Positions 1 to 7,825 of a DNA stretch of 36,587 nt are shown in pieces; the first letter of the stretch is position 1; every line of letters starts with the position of its first letter. This stretch comes from Allobosea sp. ASV33 (GTDB lineage: Bacteria; Pseudomonadota; Alphaproteobacteria; Rhizobiales; Beijerinckiaceae): positions 1 to 36,587 of the forward strand of contig NZ_JAELTI010000053.1 in the NCBI RefSeq assembly GCF_016428755.1, given 5' to 3'. A program made the translations under genes and the position numbers. The notes below the pieces were generated by a model. That model ran no database searches. It had not been told where the DNA came from and was given only the letters and a program-made list of their open reading frames with translations.

Positions 1-297
1 CTTTGCCAGCAGCAGCGAGCCGATACCGCGCCTGAACGCGCCCGGCAGCAGATAGAGCTGGTCGAGATCCTCGCCGTCGAGGCAGAGGAAGCCGAGGATG
101 CGCCCGGCCTCCCGCGCGACCCAGGTCTCGCCGCGGGCGAGCCTGACGGTCGCAATCCAGTCCCGCACCTCGGCGTCGCTATGGACGCGACGCAGCCAGG
201 GCAGGGCCTCCGCGCGCGACGCCAGATAGAGCGCGGCGATCTCCCCGGCATCCCGGGGAGAAGCGCGTTCGATCGTGATGGCAGGCGTCGCGCTCAT
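1..297 (-). CDS. GNAT-family N-acetyltransferase, C-terminus cut by window edge
   Basis: The reading frame runs leftward from an ATG at 295-297 and leaves the window after 99 codons without a stop. The visible part begins MSATPAITIERASPRDAGEI and contains a typical GNAT start (I-x-x-A-x-x-x-D-A-x-x-I). Near the edge, RRGIGS matches the acetyl-CoA pyrophosphate-binding consensus Q/R-x-x-G-x-G/A, preceded by LDQLYLLP, the usual beta-strand 4. GNAT enzymes move an acetyl group from acetyl-CoA to an amine; the substrate cannot be told here. It follows the DUF1993 gene by only 15 nt on the same strand, so the two are probably co-transcribed. The family call is firm; the missing C-terminus prevents any finer call. 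Confidence 0.8.
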   Translation of the reverse strand, partial: MSATPAITIERASPRDAGEIAALYLASRAEALPWLRRVHSDAEVRDWIATVRLARGETWVAREAGRILGFLCLDGEDLDQLYLLPGAFRRGIGSLLLAK

Positions 298-312
298 GCC
301 TGTCGGCCGGTC

Positions 313-831
313 TCAGGCGTCGAAGACGCCGAGCAGGAAGTCCTGCTTGCCGATCTGGAAACCGTTCTGGCGCAGGATGTCGTAGGCCGTCGTGGCGTGG
401 AAATAGAAGTTCGGGATGGCGAAGCGGGTGAGATAGGCCTCGCCGGTCATCGTCACGGTCGCCGACGGGCCGCGCGGGAAGGTGACCTCGCGGCCAAGCC
501 CGGCATCGAGCGTGGCGCCATCGGCCGCGGCGATGAAGGCGAGCGTCTTGGAAATGCGCTCCTTCAGTTCCGGGAAGCTCTTCTCCTCGTCGGGGAAACG
601 CGGGTTCTCGCCGCCGGAGAGGCGCGCGACCGCGTTCTTGGCGAAGTCGCAGCAGAGCTGAATCTGGCGGGTGAAGGCCAGCATGTCCGGTGCGAGCCGG
701 GCGGAGAGCAGCACCTCCGGCTGGATCTTGCGGGTCTCGGCCTGGTCGACGGCCTTGTCGAGAATGGCGTCGAGCGCCTTGAGCGTCTGCACGAAGCCGG
801 AAAGGGCGGCGGCCTTGACTGTGAGCGTCAT
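313..831 (-). CDS. DUF1993 domain-containing protein
   Basis: This 172-residue protein fills one DUF1993 domain, a helical family of unknown role whose fold resembles DinB-type four-helix bundles. The middle carries the family-like segment PRFPDEEKSFPEL and the C-terminal part has a run of aromatic residues, FAIPNFYFHATTAYDILR, ending in GKQDFLLG. There is no signal peptide or membrane segment, so it is probably cytosolic. The ATG at 831 has GAGGA five bases upstream, which supports the start. It lies 88 bp after efp on the same strand, with a strong hairpin between them, so it probably has its own promoter or depends on read-through. The downstream GNAT gene is 15 nt away. Function is unknown. 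Confidence 0.8.
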   Translation of the reverse strand: MTLTVKAAALSGFVQTLKALDAILDKAVDQAETRKIQPEVLLSARLAPDMLAFTRQIQLCCDFAKNAVARLSGGENPRFPDEEKSFPELKERISKTLAFIAAADGATLDAGLGREVTFPRGPSATVTMTGEAYLTRFAIPNFYFHATTAYDILRQNGFQIGKQDFLLGVFDA

Positions 832-851
832 GATGTCCTCGGAAACGACAA

Positions 852-870
852 CGGGCCCGGAAAGGGCCCG
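852..870 (-). terminator. Hairpin terminator after efp
   Basis: A perfect 7-bp stem (CGGGCCC at 852-858, GGGCCCG at 864-870) with a 5-nt loop lies about 50 bp past the efp stop on the minus strand. Read on that strand it is followed by TTGTCGTTT, a short T-rich stretch. It would end efp transcripts before DUF1993. A second small palindrome, GGAGAATTTTCTCC at 887-900, lies between this hairpin and the efp stop. The assignment rests on structure and position only. Confidence 0.55.
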
Positions 871-919
871 CTGCGTAACCTATAGAGGAGAATTTTCTCC
901 GGCGCTCTGCGCCAGCAGA

Positions 920-1489
920 TCAATCCTTCGCGCGCTCGACATACGACCCGTCGGCCGTCATCACGACGACGCGGGTGCCGACGCCGACATGCGGCGGCAC
1001 GGCGCTGCGCACGCCGTTCGAGAGGATCGCCGGCTTGTAGGAGGATGAGGCCGTCTGGCCCTTGGTCACCGGCTCGGTCTCGACGACTTCGAGCGTGACG
1101 CGCTGCGGCAGCTCGATCGCGACGGCCTTGTCCTCGAACACCGAGAGCGAGACCTTCATGTTCTCCTGGAGATAGGGCGCGGCATCGCCGACCACATCCT
1201 TGTCGACCGGGATCTGGTCGTACGTCTCCGGGTTCATGAAGACGTACTGCTCGCCGTCCTGGTAGAGATAGGTAAAGTCGCGATCCTCGACATAGGCGCG
1301 CTCGACCTGCTCGGTGGTCTTGTAGCGCTGCGTCATCTTCACGCCGTCGGCGATGCGGCGCATGTCGATCTGCGTCGTCGGGGTGCCCTTGCCGGGGAAG
1401 AAGCTCTCGGCCGAGATGACGGTGCAGAGATGTCCGTCGAGCTCGAGGACGTTGCCCTTGCGGACGGAAGAGGCGATGACCTTGACCAC
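920..1489 (-). CDS. efp: Elongation factor P
   Basis: EF-P enters the ribosomal E site and rescues ribosomes stalled at consecutive prolines. The 189-residue length and the three-domain KOW/OB layout match the family: N-terminal KOW-like domain about 1-65, central OB about 66-128, C-terminal OB about 130-189. The tip of the first domain reads FFPGKGTP, placing a lysine at exactly residue 34, the position that EpmA modifies in Escherichia coli. The start is GTG at 1489, supported by AAGGA eight bases upstream. The gene is divergent from epmA-epmB, whose products would modify this lysine, with 116 bp between the start codons. The context therefore says this EF-P is of the beta-lysylated type, not the arginine-rhamnosylated type. 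Identification is very secure. Confidence 0.97.
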   Translation of the reverse strand: MVKVIASSVRKGNVLELDGHLCTVISAESFFPGKGTPTTQIDMRRIADGVKMTQRYKTTEQVERAYVEDRDFTYLYQDGEQYVFMNPETYDQIPVDKDVVGDAAPYLQENMKVSLSVFEDKAVAIELPQRVTLEVVETEPVTKGQTASSSYKPAILSNGVRSAVPPHVGVGTRVVVMTADGSYVERAKD

Positions 1490-1605
1490 GTGAATGTCCT
1501 TGCTGGTGCGCGGCGTTGTCGCGCGCTATGCGAATTCTGTCGCCGCGCAACTACCGCATTCGCGCGCGAAACGAAAGCTTTCCGACGCATTCGACGCGAG
1601 ATTCG

Positions 1606-2670
1606 ATGAGTTCGTCCCCGACACCGTTCTGGCGGCCCGATGTCCATGCCGACCGCCGCCCGGCCCTGCTGGCGCGGGGGCGGATCAAGGCCGCATTGCG
1701 CCGCTGGTTCGAGGCCCGCGACTTCACCGAGGTCGAGGCGGCGATCCTGCAGCTCTCGCCCGGCAACGAGACGCATCTGCACGGCTTCGGCACGACGCTG
1801 ATCGACAATGCTGCGCAGCCGCATCCCTATTACCTGCACACCTCGCCGGAATTCGCCGCCAAGAAGCTGCTCGCGGCCGGCGAGGCCCGCATCTTCGATT
1901 TCGCCCGCGTCTTCCGCAATCGCGAGCGCACGGCGCTGCACCATCCCGAATTCACGATGCTGGAATGGTATCGTGTCGGCGAGGATTACGACGCGCTCAT
2001 GCAGGATTGCGCGGCGCTGATGGCCGAGGCCGCCCGCGCCGCGGGCGCGACCATGCTGCGCTGGCGCGGCATCGAGGCCGATCCCTTCGCCGAGCCCGAG
2101 CGCCTGACCTTGCAGGAGGCCTTCAAGCGTCATGCCGGGATCGACCTGCTGCGCACTGTCACGGCCGATCAGGAGGTCGATCGCGGCGGGCTCGCTGCCG
2201 ACGCGATCGAGGCCGGCATTCGCGTCACGGACGACGACACCTGGTCCGACATCTTCAGCCGCATCCTGTCCGAGCGCATCGAACCGCATCTCGGCCGCGG
2301 CCGTGCCACGATCCTCTGCGAATACCCGATCAGCGAGGCCGCGCTCGCGAGGCCGAAGCCCGGCGATCCGCGCGTGGCCGAGCGCTTCGAGCTCTATGCC
2401 TGCGGCGTCGAGCTCGCCAATGCCTTCGGCGAGCTCACCGACCCGGCAGAGCAGCGCCGCCGTTTCGTGGCCGATATGGACGAGAAGGAGCGCATCTATG
2501 GCGAGCGCTATCCGGTCGACGAGGATTTCCTGGAGGCACTGGCGCTGATGCCGGCGGCATCCGGCACCGCGCTCGGCTTCGACCGGCTCGTCATGCTCTG
2601 CGTGGGCGCGCGCCGGATCGAGGATGTGCTCTGGACGCCGGTCGCGGAACCGGGCAGGGGAGGGGCATGA
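1606..2670 (+). CDS. epmA: EF-P--(R)-beta-lysine ligase EpmA (GenX/PoxA)
   Basis: EpmA is a truncated class II lysyl-tRNA synthetase paralogue that attaches (R)-beta-lysine to EF-P Lys34 instead of to tRNA. The 354-residue protein lacks the N-terminal OB anticodon-binding domain of true LysRS and starts almost directly at the catalytic core, as EpmA does. Class II motif 2 is seen at about residues 102-121 (VFRNRERTALHHPEFTMLEW) and motif 3 at 320-330 (GTALGFDRLVM, with Arg326). The start ATG at 1606 is preferred to an upstream in-frame ATG at 1516 because conserved sequence begins just after it. The stop overlaps the epmB start as ATGA, implying translational coupling. The divergent efp encodes the substrate, so the functional call is strong. 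Confidence 0.95.
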   Translation: MSSSPTPFWRPDVHADRRPALLARGRIKAALRRWFEARDFTEVEAAILQLSPGNETHLHGFGTTLIDNAAQPHPYYLHTSPEFAAKKLLAAGEARIFDFARVFRNRERTALHHPEFTMLEWYRVGEDYDALMQDCAALMAEAARAAGATMLRWRGIEADPFAEPERLTLQEAFKRHAGIDLLRTVTADQEVDRGGLAADAIEAGIRVTDDDTWSDIFSRILSERIEPHLGRGRATILCEYPISEAALARPKPGDPRVAERFELYACGVELANAFGELTDPAEQRRRFVADMDEKERIYGERYPVDEDFLEALALMPAASGTALGFDRLVMLCVGARRIEDVLWTPVAEPGRGGA

Positions 2671-3734
2671 CCGTTCACCAGCCCCCCGGCGGCCAGCCGC
2701 TGCGCAGCATCGACGCGCTCGTCGAGGCCGGCCTTGCCGCGCCTGCGCGCCGCGATGCCTTGCAGGAGGTGGCGGAGCGCTATGCCGTTTCGGTGACGCC
2801 GGCCGTCGCGGGCTTGATCGATCCGAACGACGCTGCCGATCCGATCGCACGCCAGTTTATCCCCGATGCGGCTGAGCTCACAACGCTGCCGCAGGAACTC
2901 GCCGATCCGATCGGCGACGACGCCCATTCCCCGGTCGAAGGCGTGGTCCATCGCTACCCTGACCGCGCCCTGCTCAAGCTCGTCCATGCCTGCCCGGTCT
3001 ATTGCCGCTTCTGCTTCCGGCGCGAGATGGTCGGTCCTGGCGGCGATGCGTTGACCGGCGCGAAGCTCGACGCCGCGCTCGCCTATCTCGCCTCCCGTCC
3101 TGAAATCTGGGAGGTGATCATGACCGGCGGCGACCCCTTCATTCTCTCCGCTCGCCGCGTCCGCGAAGTCGTCAAGCGCCTGGCCGGCATCCCGCATATC
3201 AAGGTCGCGCGCTGGCACACTCGCGTGCCCGTCGTCGACCCCGGCCGGATCACGCCGGATTATGCGAGGGCACTGCGCATCCCCGGCAAGGCGAGCTATA
3301 TCGCCATCCACGCCAACCATCCGCGCGAATTCACCGACGATGCCCGCGCCGCGATTGCGACGCTGGCCGATGCCGGCCATGTCCTGCTGAGCCAGTCCGT
3401 GCTGCTCAAGGGCGTCAATGCCGACATCGAGACGCTTGGCGCCCTGATGCGCGCCTTCGTCGAGAACCGCATCAAGCCCTATTACCTGCACCATCCCGAT
3501 CTCGCGCCCGGCACCTCGCATTTCCGCCTGACGCTGGAAGAGGGGCAGGCGCTGGTCAAAAGCCTGCGCGGGAACCTTTCCGGGCTGTGCCAGCCGACCT
3601 ATATCCTCGATATTCCCGGCGGTGCCGGCAAGATTCCGGTCGGCCCCGCCTTCCTGTCCGGTTGCGAGACGCCGGGCGCGGAAGCGGTCGCCGAAGACCG
3701 TCACGGCGGGCAGCATCGCTACCCGCCCGCCTGA
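2667..3734 (+). CDS. epmB: EF-P beta-lysylation protein EpmB (lysine 2,3-aminomutase family)
   Basis: EpmB is a radical SAM and PLP enzyme that converts (S)-alpha-lysine to (R)-beta-lysine for EF-P modification. The 355-residue protein has the radical SAM cluster motif C-x3-C-x2-C at Cys109, Cys113 and Cys116 (CPVYCRFC), a GGDP motif near 154-157 (SAM binding), and the C-terminal LDIPGGAGKIP segment with the predicted PLP-binding lysine Lys322. Length is close to E. coli YjeK (about 340) and shorter than catabolic KamA enzymes (over 400). Together with the 4-bp overlap with epmA and the neighbouring efp, this favours EpmB over a lysine-degrading aminomutase. The upstream in-frame extension to 1494 runs antisense to efp's upstream region and through epmA, and is rejected. 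Confidence 0.94.
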   Translation: MTVHQPPGGQPLRSIDALVEAGLAAPARRDALQEVAERYAVSVTPAVAGLIDPNDAADPIARQFIPDAAELTTLPQELADPIGDDAHSPVEGVVHRYPDRALLKLVHACPVYCRFCFRREMVGPGGDALTGAKLDAALAYLASRPEIWEVIMTGGDPFILSARRVREVVKRLAGIPHIKVARWHTRVPVVDPGRITPDYARALRIPGKASYIAIHANHPREFTDDARAAIATLADAGHVLLSQSVLLKGVNADIETLGALMRAFVENRIKPYYLHHPDLAPGTSHFRLTLEEGQALVKSLRGNLSGLCQPTYILDIPGGAGKIPVGPAFLSGCETPGAEAVAEDRHGGQHRYPPA

Positions 3735-3751
3735 GACCTGAGGATATCGAC

Positions 3752-4414
3752 ATGCAGGACAAGCTGCCGCTCGCGATCGTCTCCGACATCGCCTGCCCCT
3801 GGTGCTTCATCGGCAAGGCCCGGCTGGAGTCGGCTCTTGAGCGCTACGGCGTGGCCGAGCGCTTCGCCATCACCTGGCTGCCCTATGAGCTGAACCCGGA
3901 CATGCCCGAGGAGGGCATGGATCGCACCCAATACCTCGAAAGCAAGTTCGGCCCGGGCAAGCGCAAGGAGATCGAGGTCCGGCTGTCGGAGGCGGCGCTG
4001 GAGAGCGGCGTCACCTTCAACTGGGCGAAGGTGACCAAGAGCGTCAACACCCGCATGGCCCATATGCTGGTCGCAGCCGCTTCGACGGTTCAGCGCGGCG
4101 GCGACATGAAGGCCGCCCTGTTCAAGGCCTATTGGCAGGACGGGCGCGATATCGGCGATGTCGAAACACTGGTCCAGATCGCGGTCGAGCAGGGTTTCGA
4201 CGAGCAGGCCGCCCGCGAAGAGCTCGCCAATGACGAGCTGCGCGAGACCGTGATCGGTCTGGAGGATCACGCCCGCAAGGTCGGCGTCACCGGCGTGCCC
4301 TTCTTCATCGTCGACGGCAAGCTGGCCGTCTCCGGCGCACAGCCGCCGGAGGTCTGGGCGCAGGTCTTCCAGCAGGTCTTCGCGGCGCAGGCTCCGCAGG
4401 AAGCGCAGTTCTAG
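3752..4414 (+). CDS. DsbA-family oxidoreductase, FrnE-like
   Basis: A 220-residue DSBA-like thioredoxin-fold protein (PF01323 type). The catalytic motif is CPWC at Cys15-Cys18, in the context VSDIACPWCFIGK, typical of FrnE and polyketide-biosynthesis-type DsbA proteins. The cis-proline loop is visible as VTGVPFFIVDG near residues 183-193. There is no signal peptide, so it should act in the cytosol, unlike periplasmic DsbA. FrnE of Deinococcus is a cytosolic disulfide isomerase tied to oxidative stress; transfer of that role here is inference. GAGGA seven bases before the ATG at 3752 supports the start. It begins 17 nt after epmB, so it is likely in the epmAB operon. The family call is firm; the substrate is unknown. 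Confidence 0.88.
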   Translation: MQDKLPLAIVSDIACPWCFIGKARLESALERYGVAERFAITWLPYELNPDMPEEGMDRTQYLESKFGPGKRKEIEVRLSEAALESGVTFNWAKVTKSVNTRMAHMLVAAASTVQRGGDMKAALFKAYWQDGRDIGDVETLVQIAVEQGFDEQAAREELANDELRETVIGLEDHARKVGVTGVPFFIVDGKLAVSGAQPPEVWAQVFQQVFAAQAPQEAQF

Positions 4415-4440
4415 GGCAGCGGGCTTTCATCGAGTCTCAC

Positions 4441-4589
4441 CGTCATTCCGGGGCTTCGCGTTAGCGAAGAGCCCGGAAACCAGAACCGATGCCGCTTCCA
4501 GGAAAGGTGTGGTCAGGCAGTCGCATCAATTGATGACGGCATCGGTTCTGGGTTCCGGGCTCAGGCCTTTGGCCTGCCCCGGAATGACG
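4441..4589. repeat. Palindromic element A1 between convergent genes
   Basis: A 149-bp imperfect palindrome. The outer arms match perfectly over 14 nt (CGTCATTCCGGGGC at 4441-4454 against 4576-4589). The inner arms match 22 of 23 nt (4471-4493 against 4538-4560, containing CAGAACCGAT). Each arm also contains its own small hairpin with different sequence (TTCGC/GCGAA on the left, AGGCC/GGCCT on the right). It fills the gap between the convergent oxidoreductase and TSUP genes, so it may act as a bidirectional terminator. The same family recurs near 29.5 kb and 33.4 kb. Confidence 0.9.
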
Positions 4590-4617
4590 GAGTGTTTCCT
4601 CGCAAGGCCGGCAGTAT

Positions 4618-5382
4618 TCACAAGCCGAGCATGTGCATGATGGCCGGCGCGCCGAGCGAGACGCCCGACAGGAACAGCAGCAGGAACACGATCTGCCGCA
4701 TGGCGGCCTGGGTCAGCGGCGGCGGATAGCGCCGCGCCAGATGCGTCGCCGCCATCACGACCGGGATGGCGAAAAGGCCCGTCAGCGTCGAGGCATGGGG
4801 AATCTGGCCCGACGTCGCGACCAGGCCCGTGCGGAACAGCGCGTTCAGCGCGAAGACCGTCACCAACGTTTCCCTGACCACGATGAGCGGCATCGGCTGG
4901 CGGTAGAAATGGTAGACCAGGGGCGGGCCGCCGGTGGAGAACATTCCGCTCATCAATCCCGCGATGCTGCCGAAGAACAGGTAGCTGGGCGCTCCGGATG
5001 GCTGCTTGAGCGGTTCGGGCTTCCGCGCCAGTTGCAGGCTGGAGACGATGATGACCAAACCCAGCGCCAGCCGAAGAAGATCGGCGCGGCTCGCGGCGAG
5101 CCATTCCAACAGGTGGAAGCCGATGAAGACGAAGGGCCAGCTCGCGACCATCACCAGCCCGAACTTGCGCCAGTCGACGTCGCGCCAGCCTTTGAGCAGC
5201 ATCTGCGTCGCGTTGACCAGCGTCAGGGCGCTGACGAGCATAGCGGCATCCGGCAGCGAGAGCAGCCCGGTCAGGCCGACGCCGCCCATCGCGATCAGGC
5301 CGAAGGCGAAGCCGGTCAGCGTCTGCACATAGGCGGCAACGCCGGTCAGCAGCAGGAACCCGATCAGGGCGGCCAGGGACAT
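4618..5382 (-). CDS. TSUP (TauE/SafE) family membrane permease
   Basis: The 254-residue protein is almost entirely hydrophobic, with about eight membrane segments. The second half repeats the family signature as GLMSGMFSTGGPPLV near residues 140-154, and the first half has TLTGFAFGLIAMGG near 22-35. TSUP proteins are inner-membrane carriers, several of which move sulfite, sulfoacetate or other small organic acids out of or into the cell. No substrate can be assigned from sequence, and no sulfur-metabolism gene is nearby. The start ATG at 5382 has a CGGAG about nine bases upstream. It is transcribed toward the oxidoreductase gene, with palindromic element A1 in between. A 20-bp palindrome lies about 55 bp upstream of the start. 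Confidence 0.88.
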   Translation of the reverse strand: MSLAALIGFLLLTGVAAYVQTLTGFAFGLIAMGGVGLTGLLSLPDAAMLVSALTLVNATQMLLKGWRDVDWRKFGLVMVASWPFVFIGFHLLEWLAASRADLLRLALGLVIIVSSLQLARKPEPLKQPSGAPSYLFFGSIAGLMSGMFSTGGPPLVYHFYRQPMPLIVVRETLVTVFALNALFRTGLVATSGQIPHASTLTGLFAIPVVMAATHLARRYPPPLTQAAMRQIVFLLLFLSGVSLGAPAIMHMLGL

Positions 5383-5434
5383 GGTCGGCGTCTCCGAGGA
5401 AGCGGAACGCGACGCCTAGAGCATCGCCGCGGCG

Positions 5435-5454
5435 GCCGGAATTCATTTTCCGGC
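5435..5454. promoter_or_regulatory. Palindrome upstream of the TSUP gene
   Basis: GCCGGAA (5435-5441) and TTCCGGC (5448-5454) form perfect 7-bp arms around an AT-rich 6-nt centre. It sits 53-72 bp upstream of the TSUP start codon and about 180 bp upstream of the lipoprotein gene on the other strand. A regulator binding site is plausible, but a short dispersed repeat fragment is equally possible. No promoter boxes are clear around it. Confidence 0.3.
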
Positions 5455-5636
5455 AAAGCTGATGCGCGTTGAGGGCTCGCGGGTCGTTTCGTCATGGCAT
5501 TGTCGCGCTGCCGTTGCCCCCGAGCCACGCCGGTGACGCTTCTGCCTGCCAGGGTGGCTGTCGAAGGTTGACTTGGCTGGGCCGGGGCGGGCACGATCGT
5601 CGTGCTCGCGATCAATCCACAGCAGGAGCGGCGAAG

Positions 5637-6101
5637 ATGCTGTCGATCCCGAACCGCGCAGCCGTTTGCTTGTTCGGCTTTGCGCTTTCCGGCTGCATGC
5701 AGTCGATGCCGACCGCGGAGACGATTACGCGGCCGACCATGGAGGCCTTCACCCGGCTGAGTTCCTGGACGCCGTGGCGCGCGTCTCCCGAGCAGCCGCC
5801 GCCGCCGGTCGTCGCGCAGAATGCGCCTCCGGCGGTCGAAACCGTCGAGCTTCCACCGGCGCCGCCTGTCGCGCAGCATCCGGTGAGGCCCAAACCGATC
5901 GCCCGCCCGGCGCCGCAACTGGCTTCGTCGCGGACACGGCCCGTGCTTCCGGTCGCGAGCCCGGCCGCTGCCGTAATACCGGTTGCCGCGACCACCCCGG
6001 CACCTGCCGCTGCGTCGCCGTTGCTGCCGGCCAAGGTCGTCTGCCAGACGGCGAGCCAGTCGGGCGAGCGTGTGCGGATGGAGTGCACGCCGGTCGAATG
6101 A
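5637..6101 (+). CDS. Small Pro/Ala-rich lipoprotein, function unknown
   Basis: I do not recognise a domain in this 154-residue protein. It starts with a short lipoprotein signal peptide; the lipobox is LSGC with the lipidated cysteine at residue 20. The mature part is a low-complexity linker rich in Pro, Ala and Val (runs such as PPPPVV and PPAPPVA, residues 50-130). It ends in a short segment with two cysteines (KVVCQTASQSGERVRMECTP) that could form a disulfide. A long flexible linker on a lipid anchor suits a periplasmic tether or an outer-membrane-attached protein. AGGAG and GCGAAG just upstream of the ATG at 5637 support this start over an in-frame ATG at 5469. It is 112 bp ahead of pyrF. 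It is likely real on codon usage and signal peptide grounds. Confidence 0.7.
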   Translation: MLSIPNRAAVCLFGFALSGCMQSMPTAETITRPTMEAFTRLSSWTPWRASPEQPPPPVVAQNAPPAVETVELPPAPPVAQHPVRPKPIARPAPQLASSRTRPVLPVASPAAAVIPVAATTPAPAAASPLLPAKVVCQTASQSGERVRMECTPVE

Positions 6102-6213
6102 CCGACTGATCGATCGAGCCTCGCAGCCGTCGACCCGATGAATGCGGGGTTCGCGTGCCCTTGCATCATCATTCGAATCGTGCGCCTTCCCTCGAAACTC
6201 AGGGAGCCGGTTG

Positions 6214-6921
6214 ATGAAGCAGAAGATCAACGATGTCCGCGACCGCCTGATCGTCGCCCTCGATGTGCCGACCGTGTGGGACGCCTATCGGCTCGTCTCG
6301 ACGCTGGGAGACGGCGTGACCTTCTACAAGATCGGCTATCGCCTCGCCTTCGCCGGCGGGCTCGACCTTGCCCGCCAGCTCGTCGCCGAGGGTAAGAAGG
6401 TCTTCCTCGATCTCAAGCTGCACGACATCGGCAACACCGTGACCGAGGGCGTGGACTCTCTGACCAAGCTCGGCGTGACCTTCCTCACCGTCCACGCCTA
6501 TCCGCAGACCATGCGCGGTGCGGTCGAGGGGCGCGGCGATGCCGCGCTCAAGCTGCTCGCGGTCACCGCGCTGACCTCCTATGACGATGGCGATCTGCGC
6601 GATGCCGGCTATGGGCTTGCGGTGCGCGATCTCGTGCGCCTGCGCGCCGAGCAGGCCCGCACGGCCGGCATCGACGGCATCGTCTGCTCGGCCGCCGAGG
6701 CGGAAATCGTGCGCGAGGTGATCGGTAAGGACATGGTCATCGTGACGCCGGGCATCCGCCCCTCCGGCAGCGCGGCGGGCGACCAGAAGCGCACGCTCAC
6801 GCCTGCCGAGGCGATCCGCATCGGCGCCGACCATCTCGTCGTCGGGCGTCCCATCATCCGCGCGGCAGACCCGCGTGCGGCGGCGGGCGCGGTCATGGAC
6901 GAGATCGTCGCCGCTTCGTAA
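6214..6921 (+). CDS. pyrF: Orotidine 5'-phosphate decarboxylase
   Basis: PyrF removes CO2 from OMP to make UMP, the last step of de novo pyrimidine synthesis. The 235-residue length matches the bacterial group I enzyme. Active-site elements are clear: ALDVP with Asp17, YKIG with Lys39, and the catalytic D-x-K-x-x-D motif [10 protein letters not shown] (Asp66, Lys68, Asp71). The C-terminal phosphate-binding segments are VTPGIRP and HLVVGRPI. The ATG at 6214 has GGGAG about eight bases upstream, which argues against the longer frame from 6142. It is followed after 39 nt by two DUF1330 genes on the same strand, a probable operon. The other pyrimidine gene in the window, pyrD, is 27 kb away. Confidence 0.97.
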   Translation: MKQKINDVRDRLIVALDVPTVWDAYRLVSTLGDGVTFYKIGYRLAFAGGLDLARQLVAEGKKVFLDLKLHDIGNTVTEGVDSLTKLGVTFLTVHAYPQTMRGAVEGRGDAALKLLAVTALTSYDDGDLRDAGYGLAVRDLVRLRAEQARTAGIDGIVCSAAEAEIVREVIGKDMVIVTPGIRPSGSAAGDQKRTLTPAEAIRIGADHLVVGRPIIRAADPRAAAGAVMDEIVAAS

Positions 6922-6960
6922 GCTTCCGCCCGGACTCGATTCAAGCAACGGATAGGCACA

Positions 6961-7248
6961 ATGCCCAAGGGATATGTCATCGGCCGCGCCAAGGTCACCG
7001 ACGCGACCAAATGGGCCGGCTATGCCGCCAAGGCTTCCGAGGTCATGAAGATCTATGGCGGCACGCCGATCGTGCGCGGCGGCCAGATGACGGTGGGCGA
7101 GGGCGAAGGTCGCGCCCGCAACATCATCATCGAGTTCAACGATTTCGCCTCGGCGCGTGCCTATCTGTTCTCGCCGGAATATGCCGAGGCGCGGAAGCTG
7201 CGCGAGGGCGCCGGCGAGATCGATCTCGTCGCGGTCGAAGGAGCCTGA
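6961..7248 (+). CDS. DUF1330 family protein (first of tandem pair)
   Basis: This 95-residue protein is a single DUF1330 domain, a ferredoxin-like alpha+beta fold that forms dimers; its biochemical role is not established. Family marks are GYVIGRAKVTD at the N-terminus, the central VRGGQ, and the IIIEFNDFASARAYLFSPEY segment. It has no signal peptide. The start ATG at 6961 follows GATAGG at close spacing. The next gene encodes a paralogue of the same length class beginning 3 nt after this stop, so the two arose by duplication and may form a heterodimer. Placement directly behind pyrF suggests co-transcription; a metabolic link to pyrimidines is only a guess. Confidence 0.9.
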   Translation: MPKGYVIGRAKVTDATKWAGYAAKASEVMKIYGGTPIVRGGQMTVGEGEGRARNIIIEFNDFASARAYLFSPEYAEARKLREGAGEIDLVAVEGA

Positions 7249-7251
7249 GCC

Positions 7252-7560
7252 ATGGCCAAGGGCTATTGGATCGCGCGCGTCGACGTCGAGAACGCCGAGG
7301 CCTACGCGAAATATCGTGCGCTCAACGCCGTGGCCTTCGCCAAATACGGGGCGAAGTTCCTGGTCCGCGGCGGCGAGTATAAGCTCGCCCGCGGCGAGGG
7401 CCGCAAGCACAACGTCGTCATCGAGTTCAAGGACGAGGAGACCGCCCGCGCCTGCTACGCCTCGCCCGAATATCAGGAGGCGGTGAAGCATCTCAGCAGC
7501 GCCGGCCAGTCCGATCTCGTCATTATCGGCGGCTATGACGGCCCGCAGCCGGGCGAGTGA
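7252..7560 (+). CDS. DUF1330 family protein (second of tandem pair)
   Basis: A 102-residue DUF1330 protein, paralogous to the preceding one. Both share the pattern KGY-x-I-x-R near the start, VRGG in the middle, GEGR followed by the IEF strand, and SPEY before the last helix. The copies differ at most other positions, so the duplication is old. A strong ribosome binding site, AAGGAG, lies eight bases before the ATG at 7252 and inside the end of the upstream gene, so this copy can be translated efficiently by itself. Compared with the first copy it carries a short extra tail (GYDGPQPGE). An 11-bp perfect hairpin follows 19 bp after the stop and probably ends the pyrF operon. Confidence 0.9.
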   Translation: MAKGYWIARVDVENAEAYAKYRALNAVAFAKYGAKFLVRGGEYKLARGEGRKHNVVIEFKDEETARACYASPEYQEAVKHLSSAGQSDLVIIGGYDGPQPGE

Positions 7561-7578
7561 GCATCTGGGCTGCTCCTC

Positions 7579-7616
7579 GCCGTCCCGGGTCCGAGCTTCG
7601 CTTCGCCCGGGACGGC
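7579..7616. terminator. Strong hairpin between convergent genes
   Basis: Perfect 11-bp arms GCCGTCCCGGG (7579-7589) and CCCGGGACGGC (7606-7616) surround a 16-nt loop that itself contains GCTTCGCTTCGC. It lies just past the second DUF1330 stop and faces the 3' end of the LuxR gene. No T-tract follows on either strand, so it resembles the dispersed palindromic elements of this window and not a classic intrinsic terminator. The rest of the gap to 7825 shows nothing recognisable. Confidence 0.6.
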
Positions 7617-7825
7617 GCCGTGCTCGACATGCAGCCTTGAACGCCGGTTGGTCCTCACCTTTGCCGGCCAAGTTTATCGCTCTGCCGAATTCGTCTCCGT
7701 CATTTGGATGACGAAAGCGGCGCGAGAGCTGCTCTAGCCTCACCTTCATGGCCTGACGGGGATATCGGGCATGCGAGCCGGGAGAGGCTCGCTGGCGCGT
7801 CCGATCCGGCCTCGATGACGATGTT

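Noticed and set aside
1494..2666. N-terminal extension that would fuse a long frame to epmB
   Set aside because: The frame is open only because of high GC; residues are Arg/Ala-rich. It lies over epmA in another frame, and epmB proteins start near the ATG at 2667.
5568..5596. TTGACT as a -35 box for the lipoprotein gene
   Set aside because: The matching -10 position reads GCACGA or CACGAT, too far from TATAAT to support a promoter call.
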